A stretch of 13,178 bases of DNA from an uncultured Sutterella sp. (GTDB lineage: Bacteria; Pseudomonadota; Gammaproteobacteria; Burkholderiales; Burkholderiaceae_F), in the NCBI GenBank assembly GCA_934249275.1, contig CAKQKT010000055.1:1-13178 (forward strand). The letters run 5' to 3'. Shown here piece after piece: positions 13,051-13,178 of the stretch. Below the pieces are notes generated by a model that saw only the letters and a program-made list of their open reading frames with translations, was not told the DNA's origin and searched no databases. How positions within the stretch are numbered: the stretch's first letter is position 1; each line of letters begins with the position of its first letter. Position numbers and translations under genes: made by a program.

Positions 13051-13178
13051 AAAGAAATTTATCAGACAAAAGAGAGCGAGATAAGCAGCCTTAAGTATCA
13101 GAACGAGAATCTCACATCCCAGGTTGAGGAGCTTGAAAAGCAGCTTAAGGAAGCAAGTGAGGATGATTCGCTCTCAAC
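13051..13178 (+). CDS. Fragment of a coiled-coil protein, both ends missing
   Basis: The plus-strand frame starting at 13051 reads as a strongly charged peptide rich in Glu, Lys, Gln and Ser and runs off the right edge. From Ile at 13081 a clean heptad pattern is seen: Ile, Leu, Asn, Leu, Val, Leu, Leu at a/d spacing 3-4, over 22 residues. An Asn at one core position is typical of parallel two-stranded coils. No ATG, GTG or TTG exists in this frame as far back as the stop at 12778, so its start is lost. Base composition is more A/T-rich than in the neighbouring transporter gene. Function is not recognisable. Confidence 0.5.

Noticed and set aside
12623..13069. A 148-codon minus-strand frame overlapping the transporter 5' region
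   Set aside because: Shifted frame of the transporter gene with Arg/Gly-rich translation and no family motif; the transporter frame carries motif A and the helix 1 signature.

Overview
The window most resembles a piece of a gut-type betaproteobacterial genome. My best guess is the Sutterella/Parasutterella group. That is an inference from high-GC codon use, clear Shine-Dalgarno sites, and a periplasmic molybdoenzyme operon with its own two-component system. No rRNA, tRNA, CRISPR array or complete insertion sequence was seen.

Left part (1-2110): the 3' portion of a Fic-family gene (+) enters from outside the window and converges on a gene for a large type IV pilin-like protein (-). A hairpin lies between them. 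The pilin gene has a recognisable promoter at about 2075-2104.

Repeat region (about 2170-3013): a gene-free stretch holds tandem direct repeats with an exact 223-base period. The first half of the unit (about 110 bases), which carries a near-palindrome of the form GTTCAC-N6-GAGAAC, occurs four times. Its function is unknown.

Central locus (3143-10232): a FixJ/TtrR-like response regulator (+) converges on a divergently controlled A-B-C operon (-). The operon encodes a Tat-exported molybdopterin oxidoreductase, a four-cluster ferredoxin and an NrfD-like quinol-interacting membrane subunit. A TtrS/ThsS-like sensor kinase (+) is divergent from subunit A across a 437-base dyad-rich control region. 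The expected logic is that the kinase senses a periplasmic compound, the regulator switches on A-B-C, and electrons pass from quinol through C and B to A, which reduces an external acceptor. The regulators look like tetrathionate/thiosulfate sensors. The enzyme subunits, by size and order, are closer to thiosulfate/polysulfide reductases than to classical tetrathionate reductase. The substrate is therefore unassigned.

Right part (10233-13178): a 319-base gap carries two back-to-back terminators and possibly a small RNA. Then comes an AbgA-like M20 amidohydrolase (-) directly downstream of an OFA-type major facilitator transporter gene (-). The transporter gene loses its proper 5' end at about 13050. 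There the sequence switches abruptly to a plus-strand coiled-coil reading frame that runs out of the window. This is a rearrangement or an assembly junction.
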